This document shows positions 63,279 through 64,000 of a DNA stretch of 64,000 bases, one piece after another (the stretch's first letter is position 1; every line of letters begins with the position of its first letter). The notes beneath the pieces are model-generated. The model saw only the letters and a program-made list of their open reading frames with translations. It ran no database searches and had not been told where the DNA came from. Both the position numbers and the translations under genes were made by a program. The DNA is from Nocardia brasiliensis IFM 10847 (lineage in GTDB: Bacteria > Actinomycetota > Actinomycetes > Mycobacteriales > Mycobacteriaceae), in NCBI RefSeq assembly GCF_000710915.1, contig NZ_BAUA01000002.1, forward strand, positions 1 to 64,000, written 5' to 3'.

Positions 63279-64000
63279 ATGATCCGTGTGTTGACCGAAC
63301 GCTGGACCTTTGTCATTCCACTGCTCGCCGCTGTCGCGTTGGCGCTTACCTGGGGCCGAAGTCTGTCCGGTGCGGCGGTGATCGTGGTGGCCGCCGCCCT
63401 CATCGGTGCGGTGCTCGCGGCGGTGTATCACGCGGAGGTGGTCGCGCACCGGGTCGGGGAGCCGTTCGGGTCGCTGGTGCTCGCGGTCGCGGTGACCGTC
63501 ATCGAGGTCGCGCTCATCGTCACGCTCATGATCTCGGGTGGCGACAAGGCCGCCTCGCTGGCCAGGGACACCGTGTTCGCCGCGGTGATGATCACCTGCA
63601 ACGGCATCGTCGGTCTCGCGCTGCTGGTCGGCGCTTTGCGCAGACGGGTCGCGGTGTTCAACGCCGAAGGCACCGGCGCCGCGCTGGCCACCGTGGCGAC
63701 ACTGGCCACGCTCAGCCTCGTGCTGCCGACCTTCACCACCAGCACGCCGGGGCCGGAGTTCTCCGCCGCGCAGCTGGCCTTCGCCGCGGTCGCCTCGCTC
63801 GCGCTGTACGGGTTGTTCGTCATGGTGCAGACGGTCCGGCACCCCGACGACTTCCTCCCCGTCGAGGGCGACGGGGTGGTGACCGACGACGACGCGCACG
63901 ACACGCGGCCGACCGCCAAGGTCGCGCTGCTCAGCCTCTTACTGCTGTTCGTCGCGCTGGTGTGCGTGGTCGGGCTGGCCAAGGTGGTCTCGCCGTCCAT
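63279..64000 (+). CDS. Ca2+/H+ antiporter (ChaA-like), cut by the window end
   Basis: The first 240 residues of a multi-pass membrane protein. HAEVVAHRVGEPFGSLVLAV and VTVIEVALIVTLMISGG carry the acidic-helix pattern of the CaCA exchanger family, with ARDTVFAAVMITCNGIVGLA as the repeated-half match. It exports Ca2+ or Na+ for protons. A cytosolic loop with DDDAHDTRPT follows helix 7. ATG 63279 and ATG 63270 are both possible. The C-terminal half lies beyond the window. Confidence 0.85.
   Translation, partial: MIRVLTERWTFVIPLLAAVALALTWGRSLSGAAVIVVAAALIGAVLAAVYHAEVVAHRVGEPFGSLVLAVAVTVIEVALIVTLMISGGDKAASLARDTVFAAVMITCNGIVGLALLVGALRRRVAVFNAEGTGAALATVATLATLSLVLPTFTTSTPGPEFSAAQLAFAAVASLALYGLFVMVQTVRHPDDFLPVEGDGVVTDDDAHDTRPTAKVALLSLLLLFVALVCVVGLAKVVSPS

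Overview
The window is 64 kb of high-GC actinobacterial chromosome. It most resembles a Nocardia-like member of the mycolic-acid group (Mycobacteriales). The evidence is the gene order. From about 5.6 to 40.5 kb it runs nucS, methylmalonyl-CoA epimerase, thiolase, CnoX-like thioredoxin, glgB-glgE, glgP, dinG, pncB, clpS, DUF2017, P1 peptidase, mec-cysO-cysM, rhomboid, metallo-beta-lactamase phosphodiesterase, rph, rdgB, DUF3817 and an LprD-like protein. From memory, this is the order of Rv1321 to Rv1343c in Mycobacterium tuberculosis. MMPL and type VII secretion genes, an F420-type oxidoreductase and many leaderless -10 boxes fit the same group. I see no rRNA, tRNA, CRISPR array, insertion sequence or phage gene.

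Layout. (1) 0.2-5.6 kb: a secreted four-Cys protein, an MMPL transporter, an acyl-reductase-like SDR, a membrane fatty-acid desaturase and a rubredoxin, probably a lipid-modification and export operon. (2) 5.6-20.9 kb: conserved core with DNA mismatch endonuclease NucS, a DivIVA coiled-coil protein, and epimerase and thiolase. It also carries the maltosyl-transfer glucan genes glgB, glgE and glgP. A LysE exporter and a divergent TetR/VOC pair are inserted between glgE and glgP. (3) 21-28 kb: an accessory insertion with a purine permease, DoxX, small secreted proteins, an orphan type VII secretion substrate module (lipoprotein, helical partner, PPE-like substrate with disordered tail, EspG) and a methyltransferase. 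(4) 28-40.5 kb: conserved core again, with DinG, NAD salvage (pncA, pncB), ClpS, the CysO sulfur-carrier cysteine pathway, rhomboid, phosphodiesterase, RNase PH and RdgB. Unlike M. tuberculosis, there is no murI between the rhomboid and phosphodiesterase genes. (5) 40.5-64 kb: accessory genes. They include an SDR, a secreted lipase, two converging TetR genes, a small basic protein followed by a group-2 sigma factor, and an MFS pump fused to a winged helix beside PadR and a flavin monooxygenase. Further on lie an ABC exporter, several regulators, a secreted HNH nuclease, a TDT transporter with LysR, PhoU, a transglutaminase, a seven-bladed FG-GAP propeller protein, a DUF4189 protein, an F420-type oxidoreductase and a truncated Ca2+/H+ antiporter.

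Regulation. At least fifteen genes have a TANNNT box ending 6-7 nt before the start codon, so they are probably leaderless; this was used to choose starts. About ten dyads or palindromes sit in promoters, mostly beside TetR, LysR, PadR or XRE genes. One leaderless start (7265) is out of frame with the conserved body of its gene and reveals a probable 1-nt deletion. All functional calls rest on reading motifs and gene order; no database search was run.
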